Shown: positions 52,511 through 61,096 of the stretch, one piece after another
Position numbering within the stretch: the first letter of the stretch is position 1
How the letters are laid out: each line of letters opens with the position of its first letter
Source of the DNA: an uncultured Winogradskyella sp.
GTDB taxonomy: Bacteria; Bacteroidota; Bacteroidia; Flavobacteriales; Flavobacteriaceae
DNA length: 64,000 nt
Assembly: GCA_913055905.1 (NCBI GenBank)
Contig: CAJXLB010000001.1
Coordinates: 806,001-870,000 of the forward strand
Direction: 5' to 3'
Translations under genes and position numbers: made by a program
Notes under the pieces: model-generated
Database searches by the model: none
What the model was told of the DNA's origin: nothing
The model's input: only the letters and a program-made list of their open reading frames with translations

Positions 52511-52849
52511 TTAATTAAGTGTTTGACCTCCTTTTTCCCCAGTTCTAATTCGGTAGCATTCGTTAATGTCCGAAACGAATATTTTACCGTCACCAACATC
52601 GCCTGTGGCTCCAGATTTTAATATGGCCTGTATGGCAGCTTCTTCAAATTCATCATTGACAACTATAGATAAATACCGACGTTGAATGTCGCTAGTACTA
52701 TAACTGACGCCACGGTAGACGTGGCCTTCTTTTTCGTTACCTAAACCTGTGACGTCCCAATAGGAGAAAAAATTCACTCCAACATCATGAAGGGCCTCTT
52801 TAACGTCGCTGAATTTCGACTTTCTGATAATGGCTTCAATTTTTTTCAT
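52511..52849 (-). CDS. glnK: PII nitrogen regulatory protein
   Basis: A 112-residue PII protein. MKKIEAIIRKSKFSDVKEAL, the T-loop with Y50 in VYRGVSYSTSD, and the C-terminal GDVGDGKIFVSDINECYRIRTGE are the family landmarks. Binding of ATP, ADP and 2-oxoglutarate at the T-loop governs blocking of AmtB. The T-loop sequence differs from enteric GlnB/GlnK although the Tyr equivalent to Tyr51 is kept, so uridylylation is possible but uncertain. It is first in a glnK-amtB operon. Confidence 0.93.
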   Translation of the reverse strand: MKKIEAIIRKSKFSDVKEALHDVGVNFFSYWDVTGLGNEKEGHVYRGVSYSTSDIQRRYLSIVVNDEFEEAAIQAILKSGATGDVGDGKIFVSDINECYRIRTGEKGGQTLN

Positions 52850-52891
52850 ACGTATTATGCGATTTAAAATTCAAAAATTGATAATTCCCGC

Positions 52892-52923
52892 CAAAAATAT
52901 ATTTTTTTGAGGGTATAAAACAA
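52892..52923 (-). promoter_or_regulatory. Promoter of glnK-amtB
   Basis: On the minus strand TTG (52923-52921), 21 nt, then TATTTTTG (52899-52892), a match to the Bacteroidota pattern, about 43 nt before the glnK ATG. Confidence 0.6.
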
Positions 52924-52946
52924 CATAAATAGATAAAAAGGTAAAT

Positions 52947-52969
52947 TAACCCTATAAAAAATAGGGTTA
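52947..52969. promoter_or_regulatory. Perfect inverted repeat upstream of glnK (operator candidate)
   Basis: TAACCCTAT-AAAAA-ATAGGGTTA, a 9-bp perfect dyad with 5-nt centre, 24 nt upstream of the -33 element of glnK-amtB. Position and symmetry suit an activator of nitrogen-limitation genes; the protein is unknown. Confidence 0.5.
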
Positions 52970-53261
52970 TAAATGAATAAACCTTATAAATAACATATTT
53001 AACCCCAATATTTTGGTAGTTTATATTTTTTAATTCAGTAAGGTCGTTGTGTTGTAATGGTAGTAGGTATGCCGTTCTTTGTTAAAGCAACTTAAATGTT
53101 CATTGCTGCCTTTTTAAGGGGAGTTCCAATACATTATATAATGAAACGGTGTAACGCATTGGGTTAATTTTATGATGGTTTGTAATACTGTGATTTAAAT
53201 TCCATTAAGATATTATCGGCCTAATTAAGGATTAGAAGCTTTTACTCAAGTAACTCCAAAT

Positions 53262-54098
53262 TTGAAGACACAGGACACAACTAAAGACAAAAAAATACCC
53301 TCGGAAACTACAAAACCGCAGCAGCCAAAAACTCACAAGCAGATTTTAATTGAACAACTCTGCGAAGGCATGGAAACCTATGAGCATAATAAGACAAAAG
53401 TGCTTTTAGGGTCTTTTACCGCGGGATTGGAATTAGGATTCTCTTATTTTCTTATTGCTATGGTCTATACATTATTGGCAGGTAGAATTCCTCCGGAATA
53501 TATTCCATATGCAGCCGCCTTTGTCTATCCGGTTGGATTTATTATGGTTGTCATGGGACGCTCAATTTTATTCACGGAGCAAACCTCTTTGCTTTTTCTT
53601 CCTGTTTTGCATGGAAAGCGACAGCTGAAAGAGTTGGCGGTCTTATGGGCTACCGTCATTTTTGGAAATTTGTTGGGAGGGATTGCAATAGCCTTAATTT
53701 TAGTATGGGTTGGAACTCATATAGGAATAATTGATGAAGAGGCACTTAAGAACATCGCACTTCATGTTATAGATTTTTCCAATTATACCATTTTTGCCAG
53801 TGCTGTATTGGCCGGTTGGCTTATGGCCTTGCTTTCTTGGTTGGTTACCTCTTCAACAGATTCCATTAGTCGCATATTCATGGTCTACATGATTACATTT
53901 ATTGTAGGTTTTGCTGGTCTCCACCATAGTATAGTTGGAAATATTGAGGTATTTACAGGGCTTATAACCTCATCACAGATAAAGTTTTTGGATTATTTAG
54001 GTTTTCAAGTCACTGCACTCTTTGGAAATGCTCTGGGTGGTGTCTTTTTTGTTGCCTTATTAAGATATCGCGCCTTTTCAGCTAACTTAAATAAATAG
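53262..54098 (+). CDS. Formate/nitrite transporter (FNT) family protein
   Basis: A 278-residue pentameric channel-type protein with six membrane segments after a charged ~45-residue N-terminus. GSFTAGLELGFSYFLIAMVYTL, VYPVGFIMVVMGRSILFTEQTS (~90-111), VLWATVIFGNLLGGIAIA and TFIVGFAGLHHSIVGNIEVFTGL fit the FNT (YfdC-like) branch. It may export or import formate, nitrite or another small anion. The start is TTG 53262; no ATG occurs before residue 37. It is next to nitrogen genes but on the opposite strand. Confidence 0.85.
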   Translation: MKTQDTTKDKKIPSETTKPQQPKTHKQILIEQLCEGMETYEHNKTKVLLGSFTAGLELGFSYFLIAMVYTLLAGRIPPEYIPYAAAFVYPVGFIMVVMGRSILFTEQTSLLFLPVLHGKRQLKELAVLWATVIFGNLLGGIAIALILVWVGTHIGIIDEEALKNIALHVIDFSNYTIFASAVLAGWLMALLSWLVTSSTDSISRIFMVYMITFIVGFAGLHHSIVGNIEVFTGLITSSQIKFLDYLGFQVTALFGNALGGVFFVALLRYRAFSANLNK

Positions 54099-54146
54099 AT
54101 CTAAACGTGCTAAAACCAAATAAAATCAATAAAACAATTATTCCTA

Positions 54147-54941
54147 ATGTATAAAGTACTACCGCTAATAAATCTGATTTCCGTTATACTCGTAATTTCG
54201 GTTAATTATTGTTCACAGGTTCTTCGTTTCAATGATACTACCATTGGTGAGATGAGTAACAATTACAGTAATTTATTCACACCGGCAAATTATGCCTTTA
54301 GTATTTGGGGACTCATTTTTTTGAGCTTATTCGCTTTGGGAATTTTTCAGGTTAACAGTGCGCTTTTCAGACAGAAACACTTAGACTTTATGGTTAAATC
54401 TGGATATTGGTTTGCGATTGCCAATTTATTAAATGGCCTCTGGGTGATTGCATTTGTTTATGATTACATCGGTATGTCATTGGTGCTCATGTGTGGTATT
54501 CTTTTTTCACTTATAAAAATCATTATAAATACTAATATGGAAAGTCATAAGACAGCATTACCAGTAATTATATTTTGTTGGTGGCCTATTTGTCTTTATA
54601 CTGGCTGGATAGCCGTAGCAACTATAGCAAACGTAGCTACCTTTTTGGTTAAAATAGGTTGGAATGGAGGATTCTTAACACCTGTACAATGGACTTTAAT
54701 AATGGTAGCCGCTACGGTAGCTATAAATATATTTATGATTATGGCTAGAAAAATGAGGGAATTCGCGGCTGTAGGTGTATGGGCATTAATCGCTCTGTAT
54801 GTAAGGCATGCTCAAGACAATGTTATGATTGCCTATACGGCTTTAAGCGGAGCAATTATTTTGAGTGTAGCGATTATTTGGCACGGTTACCAAAATCGAC
54901 ATGATAATGTAGTATTTACAAAATTTAAGGTTAAACTTTAA
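54147..54941 (+). CDS. TspO/MBR-like tryptophan-rich membrane protein
   Basis: A 264-residue protein with about seven membrane helices. NLFTPANYAFSIWGLIFLSLFAL (~42-64) and WNGGFLTPVQWTLIMVAATVAI resemble tryptophan-rich sensory proteins, which bind porphyrins and respond to stress or light. The match is partial and the protein is longer than classical TspO (~160), so I name it TspO-like. It lies 48 nt downstream of the FNT gene on the same strand. Confidence 0.7.
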   Translation: MYKVLPLINLISVILVISVNYCSQVLRFNDTTIGEMSNNYSNLFTPANYAFSIWGLIFLSLFALGIFQVNSALFRQKHLDFMVKSGYWFAIANLLNGLWVIAFVYDYIGMSLVLMCGILFSLIKIIINTNMESHKTALPVIIFCWWPICLYTGWIAVATIANVATFLVKIGWNGGFLTPVQWTLIMVAATVAINIFMIMARKMREFAAVGVWALIALYVRHAQDNVMIAYTALSGAIILSVAIIWHGYQNRHDNVVFTKFKVKL

Positions 54942-55060
54942 ATGGAAACTAACGCTATAATAGAAACATTTAGGCTAAACTTTCGTATGATTCCCTTAAG
55001 GTACGGATTCCTTCAGACTGACATTTATGGACCGTATGCCATTTTCGATAACGCTGAGTT

Positions 55061-55948
55061 ATGGTAAGACCCGAACAAAATTTTAAGTTACGCCATTTAC
55101 CAAGTTTGTTGGGAAAAACCTTCTCGTTATGGTTCAATGACCATCCTTTTAGGCTTAGTGCCATTGTAGCCTACTATGCGGTAATTTCATTACCAGCGCT
55201 ATTAGTTATTACCATTAATGTTGTTGGTTCGGTTTGGGGATATGAAATAGTGCAAGGTAAGTTAACGGCAGAATTTTCAGCGGTCCTTGGAAAGGATGTT
55301 GCGGGTTTTATTGAGTCCATTATCACCGAAACTCAGAAATCTGAAAAGAATACTATTTCTACTGTGTTAGGAATAGGAACGTTATTGTTTGGGGCAACAG
55401 GTGTTTTTTATCAATTAAAAATATCACTTAATAAAATTTGGAAGGTAGACACCACGTCTCAATCTAGACTATGGGCAATTTTAGTGGATAGGTTGTTAAG
55501 TTTTGCTTTTGTACTGGTCCTTGGCTTTTTACTTTTAGTAAGTTTTGTTTTAACTACGGCTATAAGTATGGTAAGTGATTATATAAAAGAAACGATGCCA
55601 GATATATTTTTGTACCTGGCCTATTCTTTTGACTTGGTGATTTCTATAGGGTTAATTACGCTATTGTTTGCGCTGATTTTTAAATTTCTCCCAGATGCCA
55701 AGGTGAAGTGGAAGACTGTATGGATTGGTGCGCTTATTACTTCAATTTTATTTGCAATTGGTAAATTTTTACTTGGACTATATTTTGGTGAGGCAGAACC
55801 AGCATCAACTTATGGTGCTGCAGGAACTATAGTTCTGGTTTTATTATGGGTATCCTATTCATCATTAATATTATTCTTTGGGGCAGAGTTCACTTACGTT
55901 TACGCTGAGCGTTATGGCTATGGTATCAAAAATAATAAAGGTTTTTGA
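55061..55948 (+). CDS. YihY/BrkB-family membrane protein
   Basis: A 295-residue inner-membrane protein with about six helices. LSAIVAYYAVISLPALLVI (~32-50), GIGTLLFGATGVFYQLKISLNKIW and ASTYGAAGTIVLVLLWVSYSSLILFFGAEFTYVYAERYG (~248-286) are the YihY/BrkB hallmarks. The family has no agreed biochemical role; it was once misnamed RNase BN. ATG 55061 begins just before the conserved part. Confidence 0.9.
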   Translation: MVRPEQNFKLRHLPSLLGKTFSLWFNDHPFRLSAIVAYYAVISLPALLVITINVVGSVWGYEIVQGKLTAEFSAVLGKDVAGFIESIITETQKSEKNTISTVLGIGTLLFGATGVFYQLKISLNKIWKVDTTSQSRLWAILVDRLLSFAFVLVLGFLLLVSFVLTTAISMVSDYIKETMPDIFLYLAYSFDLVISIGLITLLFALIFKFLPDAKVKWKTVWIGALITSILFAIGKFLLGLYFGEAEPASTYGAAGTIVLVLLWVSYSSLILFFGAEFTYVYAERYGYGIKNNKGF

Positions 55949-56012
55949 GGTTTTTTATCTGGATAAAAATAGGTAATTATTCTAATATTATTAATCATTC
56001 AATTCATTTGTA

Positions 56013-57335
56013 ATGTCATCAAAGGAACAACTGGAGAATAAAGGATTAAAGCGTTCCATGGGAATAGGTGCAGCAACTTCTGTTGGTGTTGGTACCATGG
56101 TGGGCGCTGGTATTTTTGTATTTCCTGGTATTGCTGGTGCCCAAGCTGGTGCTGCAGCTATATTGTCCTTTGCAATAGGTGGTTTAATTGCTTTACTTGT
56201 TGCTTTATGCACGTCCGAATTGGCAACCGCAATGCCAAGTAGTGGTGGGGCTTATGTTTTTGTCTCCCGCTCTTTTGGTTCATTGTGGGGAGCGCTAATA
56301 GGAATATCGCAGTGGCTTGGGCTTGTATTTGCTGCAGCCTTTTACATAATGGGATTTTCAGATTATTTTAAACGATTTTTGTCGAACATAGGCTACGACG
56401 GTACAACAGATACCATACTAATAGCTTTAATTCCTGTGCTGGTTTTATTCTTTTTAAATGTGGTTGGCACAAAGAAAGTTGGAAGCTTTCAAAATGCCAT
56501 GGTTACTTTACTTGCAGTACTTTTATTTGCTGTATTTTTCTATGGGCTTTTTGAAGTTTTAGGGTTTTTTGGACAGAAAAACCTTTACAGGGAATTTGCT
56601 CCCAAAGGCCTTGAACCTATATTCTCAACAACAGGATTGATTTTCACTTCATATTTAGGGTTTGTGCAAATCGCGACCATTGGAGGTGATATTAAGAATC
56701 CAAGAAAAAACCTCCCAATTGCTCTTCTTTCCAGTGTTGGGATTGTTTTAATCATGTATATTCTAGTGGTTTTTGTTACAACTGCTGTGCTAACAGTTGA
56801 GGAGCTCAGACAATATGGGCAATTGGCTATAGCAGAAGTCGCCAGAAAATTGTTAGGTGATAATGGGCCTATTTTTGTTATTATCGCAGGGTTACTTGCA
56901 ACTTTATCCAGCGCTAATGCATCAATTATTAGTGCCTCAAGGTCAGTCTATGCTTTAGCTAAAAATGAATTAATTCCCAAAAAATTAGCTCGTCTAAACA
57001 AGCGCTTTAAAACACCTCATTATGCATTACTTTTTGCTGTTTTACCTATTGTAGCCATGCTTTTTTTAGAAGACCTTGAGTTGTTTGCAGAGGTGGCTTC
57101 TTTCCTTCATTTGGTGATTTATGTTGCCGTCTGTGCCTCGTTGCTCTACTTTACCAAATGTAAACGGGATGATTATCAGCCAAGTTTTACCATACCTCTA
57201 AGGAGGGTTATTCCGGTTCTAGCAATCGCTGGTTGTTTGCTAGTGGCAATGTCTATGAACAGAATGTCAATTATTATAGGGGTCGTGATTTGTGCCATTG
57301 CCCTAGTTTATTATTTTTTCTTTAAGCGTAGTTAG
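56013..57335 (+). CDS. APC-superfamily amino acid permease
   Basis: A 440-residue transporter with twelve predicted membrane helices. GIGAATSVGVGTMVGAGIFVFPG (~17-39) is the helix-1 binding-site motif, followed by AMPSSGGAYVFVSRSFG and LGFVQIATIGGDIKNPRKNLP, all typical of the APC family. LSSANASIISASRSVYALAKN lies in helix 8/9. The substrate is probably an amino acid or polyamine; sequence alone does not decide. It is 64 nt after the YihY gene. Confidence 0.9.
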   Translation: MSSKEQLENKGLKRSMGIGAATSVGVGTMVGAGIFVFPGIAGAQAGAAAILSFAIGGLIALLVALCTSELATAMPSSGGAYVFVSRSFGSLWGALIGISQWLGLVFAAAFYIMGFSDYFKRFLSNIGYDGTTDTILIALIPVLVLFFLNVVGTKKVGSFQNAMVTLLAVLLFAVFFYGLFEVLGFFGQKNLYREFAPKGLEPIFSTTGLIFTSYLGFVQIATIGGDIKNPRKNLPIALLSSVGIVLIMYILVVFVTTAVLTVEELRQYGQLAIAEVARKLLGDNGPIFVIIAGLLATLSSANASIISASRSVYALAKNELIPKKLARLNKRFKTPHYALLFAVLPIVAMLFLEDLELFAEVASFLHLVIYVAVCASLLYFTKCKRDDYQPSFTIPLRRVIPVLAIAGCLLVAMSMNRMSIIIGVVICAIALVYYFFFKRS

Positions 57336-57480
57336 GATAATTGGAGCATTACCTTTTAGCATCAATTAAAAAAGTAACCGAGTTAAAATAATCGTCTTTT
57401 TCAGGGTATACTTTAGTAGTGGTGGCAAGAGTGCACCATGTGCACATTGCGACGCTAATGTTTAATTCTAAAGATACACC

Positions 57481-57618
57481 ATGGAAAATACAAAAAAGAG
57501 AAAGTTTAAGAGAGAAGTTGAGCAAGATCAACCTACTAATCCGAAAACCGACAATACTAAGTCGAATACGTTCGATATAGATTCAGAGACGATTAAGGAT
57601 AAGAAAAACAAGAAATAA
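57481..57618 (+). CDS. 45-residue charged small protein
   Basis: ATG 57481 to TAA 57616-57618 encodes a lysine-rich, hydrophilic peptide (KKRKFKREVEQ at the start, KDKKNKK at the end), 8 nt before the peroxiredoxin-like gene. Position and codon use like its neighbours suggest a real gene of the small, disordered stress-protein type. Function unknown. Confidence 0.5.
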   Translation: MENTKKRKFKREVEQDQPTNPKTDNTKSNTFDIDSETIKDKKNKK

Positions 57619-57626
57619 AAATCGTT

Positions 57627-58139
57627 ATGATAATTCCGAGTTCAAAATTTCCCAATATACAAGTGCCTTTAATTAATGGTACAAACTGGGATTTGCACAG
57701 GCAAAAAGGTCAAGACTTCACACTTATGGTTTTTTACAGAGGGTTGCATTGTCCTATTTGCAAATCGTATCTAGAGACACTAACAGAAAAATTAGATGAA
57801 TTTAAGTCTGAAAATGTTCATGTCATAGCCATTAGTTGTGATACTGAAGAACGCGCAAAAAAAGCAGGCCGCGATTGGGATATTTCAGGGCTGCCAATAG
57901 GCTATAATTTTGATATAAATAAGGCTAAAGAGTTGGGCTTATTCATTTCTAAAGCCATATCAGATGATGAGCCGTCAAAATTTTCTGAGCCTGGTGTCTT
58001 TTTAATCAAGTCAGACAATACGCTTTATGCGAGTTCGATTCAAACAATGCCTTTTGCAAGACCTAATTTCAATGAAATTCTGGAAGCCATTAGTTATATT
58101 AAAAGCAACGATTACCCTGCGAGAGGAACCTTATCTTAG
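57627..58139 (+). CDS. Peroxiredoxin-like AhpC/TSA family protein
   Basis: A 170-residue thioredoxin-fold protein. The redox motif is VFYRGLHCPICKSYLETL, where C42 is the presumed peroxidatic cysteine and C45 a nearby partner; ISCDTEERAKKAGRDW follows, as in AhpC/TSA proteins annotated peroxiredoxin-like. It probably reduces peroxides with thioredoxin. It precedes the ArsC-like gene by 35 nt. Confidence 0.85.
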   Translation: MIIPSSKFPNIQVPLINGTNWDLHRQKGQDFTLMVFYRGLHCPICKSYLETLTEKLDEFKSENVHVIAISCDTEERAKKAGRDWDISGLPIGYNFDINKAKELGLFISKAISDDEPSKFSEPGVFLIKSDNTLYASSIQTMPFARPNFNEILEAISYIKSNDYPARGTLS

Positions 58140-58174
58140 AATTCACAAATAATAACATCAAAAACTTAAAACCC

Positions 58175-58648
58175 ATGCCAATGATAGCTACAGATAAAAA
58201 TCAACTTACTTTAATTTATAATTCCAATTCCTACCTTGGGAAGCAAGTTGCAGGTTATGTGCAGGGAATACAGAAAAAAATTGACCTCATTGATATAAAG
58301 GAGCAACAGTTAAAGGACAGTATTTGGATTGAGCTGTCAGCTATGTTGGATATGCCTTTTGAAGCCATTTTTGAAGTCCAGAATAAGGAGTGGTACAAAT
58401 CGGCGCAAGACAAGGAAGCCTTTAATGATGAAGATTGGATTAAACTGATACATAGTAAGCCGCATTTGCTTGAGCGCCCAATTGCCATTGTAGGTAATAA
58501 AGCTAAAATCATCTCCCGTCATTCAGAAATTCTAGAATTTTTCGGGGTTGATTCTGCAGGTTTGGAGAAAACACAAGCACATGAAGACCCTACTATAAGT
58601 AGTACCACAGAAAACGAATCGTTTTTAAAAAACCCTAAAAAAGACTAA
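58175..58648 (+). CDS. ArsC/Spx-like thioredoxin-fold protein lacking the catalytic cysteine
   Basis: A 157-residue protein of the ArsC (arsenate reductase, YffB/Spx) fold. The N-terminus LTLIYNSNSYLGKQVAGYVQ aligns with the usual CxxC/CxxS active site, but Ser/Asn replace cysteine, and the whole protein contains none. The family end motif KPHLLERPIAIVGNKAKIISR is intact, and a ~30-residue disordered tail follows. Without cysteine it cannot be a classical arsenate reductase; an Spx-like or structural role is more likely. It is terminated at once by a strong hairpin. Confidence 0.75.
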   Translation: MPMIATDKNQLTLIYNSNSYLGKQVAGYVQGIQKKIDLIDIKEQQLKDSIWIELSAMLDMPFEAIFEVQNKEWYKSAQDKEAFNDEDWIKLIHSKPHLLERPIAIVGNKAKIISRHSEILEFFGVDSAGLEKTQAHEDPTISSTTENESFLKNPKKD

Positions 58649-58664
58649 TCTTTTTAGGGTTTTA
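58627..58664 (+). terminator. Terminator after the ArsC-like gene
   Basis: AAAACCCTAAAAA (58629-58641), 9-nt loop, TTTTTAGGGTTTT (58651-58663). The stem begins inside the last codons (NPKKD) of the ArsC-like gene. Confidence 0.8.
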
Positions 58665-58729
58665 ATTTAATTTATTTAATGGCTATTTTACTTTTTACTA
58701 GTGTGAAGGCCTTCAATATACCACCAACT

Positions 58730-58897
58730 CTAGCCTAAGTATCTATATGTAAGTACTACAGCTGCAATTAAGAGAATTAAGACAGCAAGGACAAAAAAGA
58801 AACCACCTAAGGTTATCTTGTCTTTTTTAAATATATAATTTCGTTTTTCGTCTGAAGGCTCTTTAACAAGTTCAAAATCTTCTTCACTTTGTTTCAT
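58730..58897 (-). CDS. 55-residue single-pass membrane protein
   Basis: ATG 58897 to TAG 58730 on the minus strand. A charged cytoplasmic start (KQSEEDFELVKEPSDEKRN) leads into one membrane segment (GGFFFVLAVLILLIAAVVLTYRYLG). The composition is that of a genuine small membrane protein. No relative recognised. It is convergent with the terminated peroxiredoxin/ArsC-like genes. Confidence 0.6.
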   Translation of the reverse strand: MKQSEEDFELVKEPSDEKRNYIFKKDKITLGGFFFVLAVLILLIAAVVLTYRYLG

Positions 58898-59067
58898 AAT
58901 AAATCATTTTTGGTTTTTGGATGAATACAGAATTCAATTATTAATGTGTTCAATAGCTTTATTTTATCTATCGCATTAAGTTGATATCATTGAATGGTCT
59001 GTTAAATCCATTCAATGATAAACAGGTTTGTTTTAATGCTTTGGTTTGATTTCTAATTATTGTAATC

Positions 59068-59649
59068 CTATTGCGGAAATGCATCAAAAATGGAATCTAC
59101 CATGGCTAGGACGTCTTCCTCGGTTTCAATGTCTGATAGGAAATCCTCGGCCGTTCCGCGCCAGACCAATTCTTTTGATTTTCTATCAAAAAGTTCAACA
59201 ATAAGAACCCCTTCTTTGACAGTGTCATAGTCTATATTATACATGTCATTTACGGGATAAGACTTATAATAATTGTAAGCTACTGTATCGTAATAAGCAC
59301 TAACAGGGTAATTATAAGTTCCTGTCATTGTAGAGTATTTTGGCTTCATTTCTTTCATTCGCTCGATGTCATAAGACGTATTGAGCAAAACCAAAAGGTC
59401 TGGGTTTTCTCTATTTAACATAAAGCCTTCTTCCACCATTTCATCGTTAAGGGCAGATATAACAGAAACAGCGACCGTTTCGTCTATTGGTTTCATGTTG
59501 TCAGCCACATCTAATGAGGTGTTGGGTAAATAAGCAAAAGATTCGTAATTGGTCATATTTGCTTTTTTAGTTGTGGTCACTTTTGGTCCACAAGACGCCA
59601 TAAAAGCGCAAGTAAGCAGTATGACTGTAATTTGTTTGATATTTTTCAT
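59068..59649 (-). CDS. DUF4136 lipoprotein
   Basis: A 193-residue lipoprotein with signal and lipobox TCAFMASC (Cys ~20). The DUF4136 domain follows: NYESFAYLPNTSLDVADN, ALNDEMVEEGFMLNRENPDLLVLLNTSYD and LIVELFDRKSKELVWRGTAEDFL. The family is an envelope lipoprotein group of unknown function, frequent in Bacteroidota and Proteobacteria stress regulons. It stands alone. Confidence 0.9.
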   Translation of the reverse strand: MKNIKQITVILLTCAFMASCGPKVTTTKKANMTNYESFAYLPNTSLDVADNMKPIDETVAVSVISALNDEMVEEGFMLNRENPDLLVLLNTSYDIERMKEMKPKYSTMTGTYNYPVSAYYDTVAYNYYKSYPVNDMYNIDYDTVKEGVLIVELFDRKSKELVWRGTAEDFLSDIETEEDVLAMVDSIFDAFPQ

Positions 59650-60037
59650 GATTATGAATTTTTAATTAACTCTATTTTTAAGTTAGTATAATTTGCTCGG
59701 CGTCTTAACTTAAAACCTTTGGATGTTAACCATATCGCAAACTGCGCATGACGTTGGATATTTTCCTGTTTAAAAAACCTTGGCATTTAAATGGTTAGAA
59801 GTAAAGTCGTGTTGTTAAAGCGTGAAATCAAGTTAGTAGTATCAGTCACTAACTGCCAGACTAGTTTATAAGGATAAGTACATTATATATTTAAATTGAC
59901 CGTTGGGGAACTTCTGAAGTTATAGTAATGTCTGGTGTTGATTAGCATTAAAACTTAATGCCATTACGTCAATGAATGCTTGACTTATTTCACATCTTCT
60001 TTCTTTATGTAATTAATATTTAAAACCTAAAAAACAT
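59650..60037. other. 388-nt gene-free stretch
   Basis: Between the divergent DUF4136 and DJ-1/PfpI genes I see no ORF worth reporting. It should hold promoters for both; a 7-bp dyad AGTTAGT-N10-ACTAACT (59831-59854) is the only regular structure noticed. Confidence 0.5.
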
Positions 60038-60601
60038 ATGAAATTAGAATCAAAAAATATTGCCATTTTAGCCACAAATGGTTTTGAAAAGTCTGAATTA
60101 TTCGATCCCATGAACGCGCTAAGAAATGAAGGCGCTAATGTAGATGTAGTTTCCACAGAACGTGATGAAATCAAAAGTTTAGATGCAGACGGATGGGGCC
60201 CAGCTTTAAAAGTAGATAAACATATTTTAGACGTAAACGAACAAGATTATAACGCCTTGGTTTTACCAGGTGGAGTGATGAACCCGGACACATTGAGAAC
60301 AGACACCTCTGTTTTAGCTTTCGTTAAATCCTTCTTTGAAAGTGGAAAGCCCGTCGCTGCAATTTGCCATGCACCATGGCTATTAATCAGTGCGGATGTG
60401 GTAGAAAATAGAAAGGTGACCTCATTCAAGAGTATAAAGGATGATTTAGTCAATGCTGGTGCCAACTGGTTAGATCAAGAAGTGGTGGTAGACCATGGAT
60501 TGGTGACAAGCAGAAACCCAAATGATTTACCGGCTTTTATCAATAAACTTATTGAGGAAATACGAGAAGGTAAACATGAGAAGCAGGTAGTTGACGCTTA
60601 A
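60038..60601 (+). CDS. DJ-1/PfpI family protein (YhbO-like)
   Basis: A 187-residue class-I-glutamine-amidotransferase-like protein. The conserved Glu is in NGFEKSE (E17), and the nucleophile C110 is in AAICHAPWLL; ALVLPGGVMNPDTLR is the oxyanion loop. YhbO/PfpI members protect from oxidative and glycation stress as hydrolase or glyoxalase-like enzymes. It is followed by its own terminator. Confidence 0.92.
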   Translation: MKLESKNIAILATNGFEKSELFDPMNALRNEGANVDVVSTERDEIKSLDADGWGPALKVDKHILDVNEQDYNALVLPGGVMNPDTLRTDTSVLAFVKSFFESGKPVAAICHAPWLLISADVVENRKVTSFKSIKDDLVNAGANWLDQEVVVDHGLVTSRNPNDLPAFINKLIEEIREGKHEKQVVDA

Positions 60602-60634
60602 TTGATGTAGCGCAAAACCTAGCTTAAAATACAT

Positions 60635-60672
60635 AAAGAGCTTTAGAAACTTTAACTTTCTGAGGCTCTTTT
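60635..60672 (+). terminator. Terminator after the DJ-1/PfpI gene
   Basis: AAAGAGC (60635-60641) with GCTCTTT (60665-60671), the stem prolonged by TAGAAA/TTTCTG pairing, then TTG. A moderately strong intrinsic terminator. Confidence 0.7.
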
Positions 60673-60757
60673 GTTGTAATTAATTACCGCAAATATTTAA
60701 TGGATTGGGTTATTCATTTTGCTGTTATTTATCGACTTTATTAAAAACAAATAAAAA

Positions 60758-61075
60758 ATGATAGCTAACTACGAAACGTGCATAAAGGCCTGTCAGCAGT
60801 GTCTTATAGATTGTCAAAATTGTCTTTCCTTTATGATTGGTAAAGAGAGTAAAAACGACTGCCCAAGATGCTGTTTGCAGTGCGTAGAGGCATGCCAGAT
60901 ATGCATAAAATACATGATTGCTGACAGTCGTTTTGTAAAAGATTATTGCCTGCTTTGCGCACAGGTTTGCGAATGGTGTGCAGAAGAATGTGCCCAGCAT
61001 GATAGTGAACATTGCCAAAAGTGCGCAGCCTCTTGTTTGGCTTGCGCCGCAGAATGCAGAACGTACGCAGCTTAA
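60758..61075 (+). CDS. Four-helix-bundle copper-storage-like cysteine-rich protein (Csp/DUF326)
   Basis: A 105-residue protein with 21 cysteines (20 %), spaced in repeating CxxxC/CxxC patterns along four predicted helices (CIKACQQCLIDCQNC; CPRCCLQCVEACQIC; CLLCAQVCEWCAEEC; CQKCAASCLACAAEC). This is the pattern of cytosolic Csp3-type copper storage proteins, in which the Cys thiols line the bundle and hold many Cu(I) ions. No signal peptide is present. It is 22 nt before the PNPOx-like gene. Confidence 0.9.
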   Translation: MIANYETCIKACQQCLIDCQNCLSFMIGKESKNDCPRCCLQCVEACQICIKYMIADSRFVKDYCLLCAQVCEWCAEECAQHDSEHCQKCAASCLACAAECRTYAA

Positions 61076-61096
61076 TTAAAATAAAAAGACAAAAAT

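Larger units (their letters stand above)
52850..53261. other. 412-nt intergenic region, glnK to formate/nitrite channel
   Basis: No gene is visible. Besides the glnK promoter it holds a perfect 9-bp inverted repeat (see the separate entry) and AT-rich sequence; the plus-strand promoter for the channel gene was not identified. Confidence 0.6.

Noticed and set aside
57431-57445. Palindrome GTGCA-CCATG-TGCAC between the APC permease and the small charged ORF
   Set aside because: The stem is only 5 bp and not near a promoter box; too weak to list as an operator.
58175-58648. Arsenate reductase role linked to the arsenosugar operon
   Set aside because: The protein has no cysteine and lies about 20 kb from the operon on the other strand.
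59831-59854. AGTTAGT-N10-ACTAACT dyad as a regulatory site
   Set aside because: Seven base pairs of AT-rich sequence with a long spacer and no promoter context; noted only in the gap entry.
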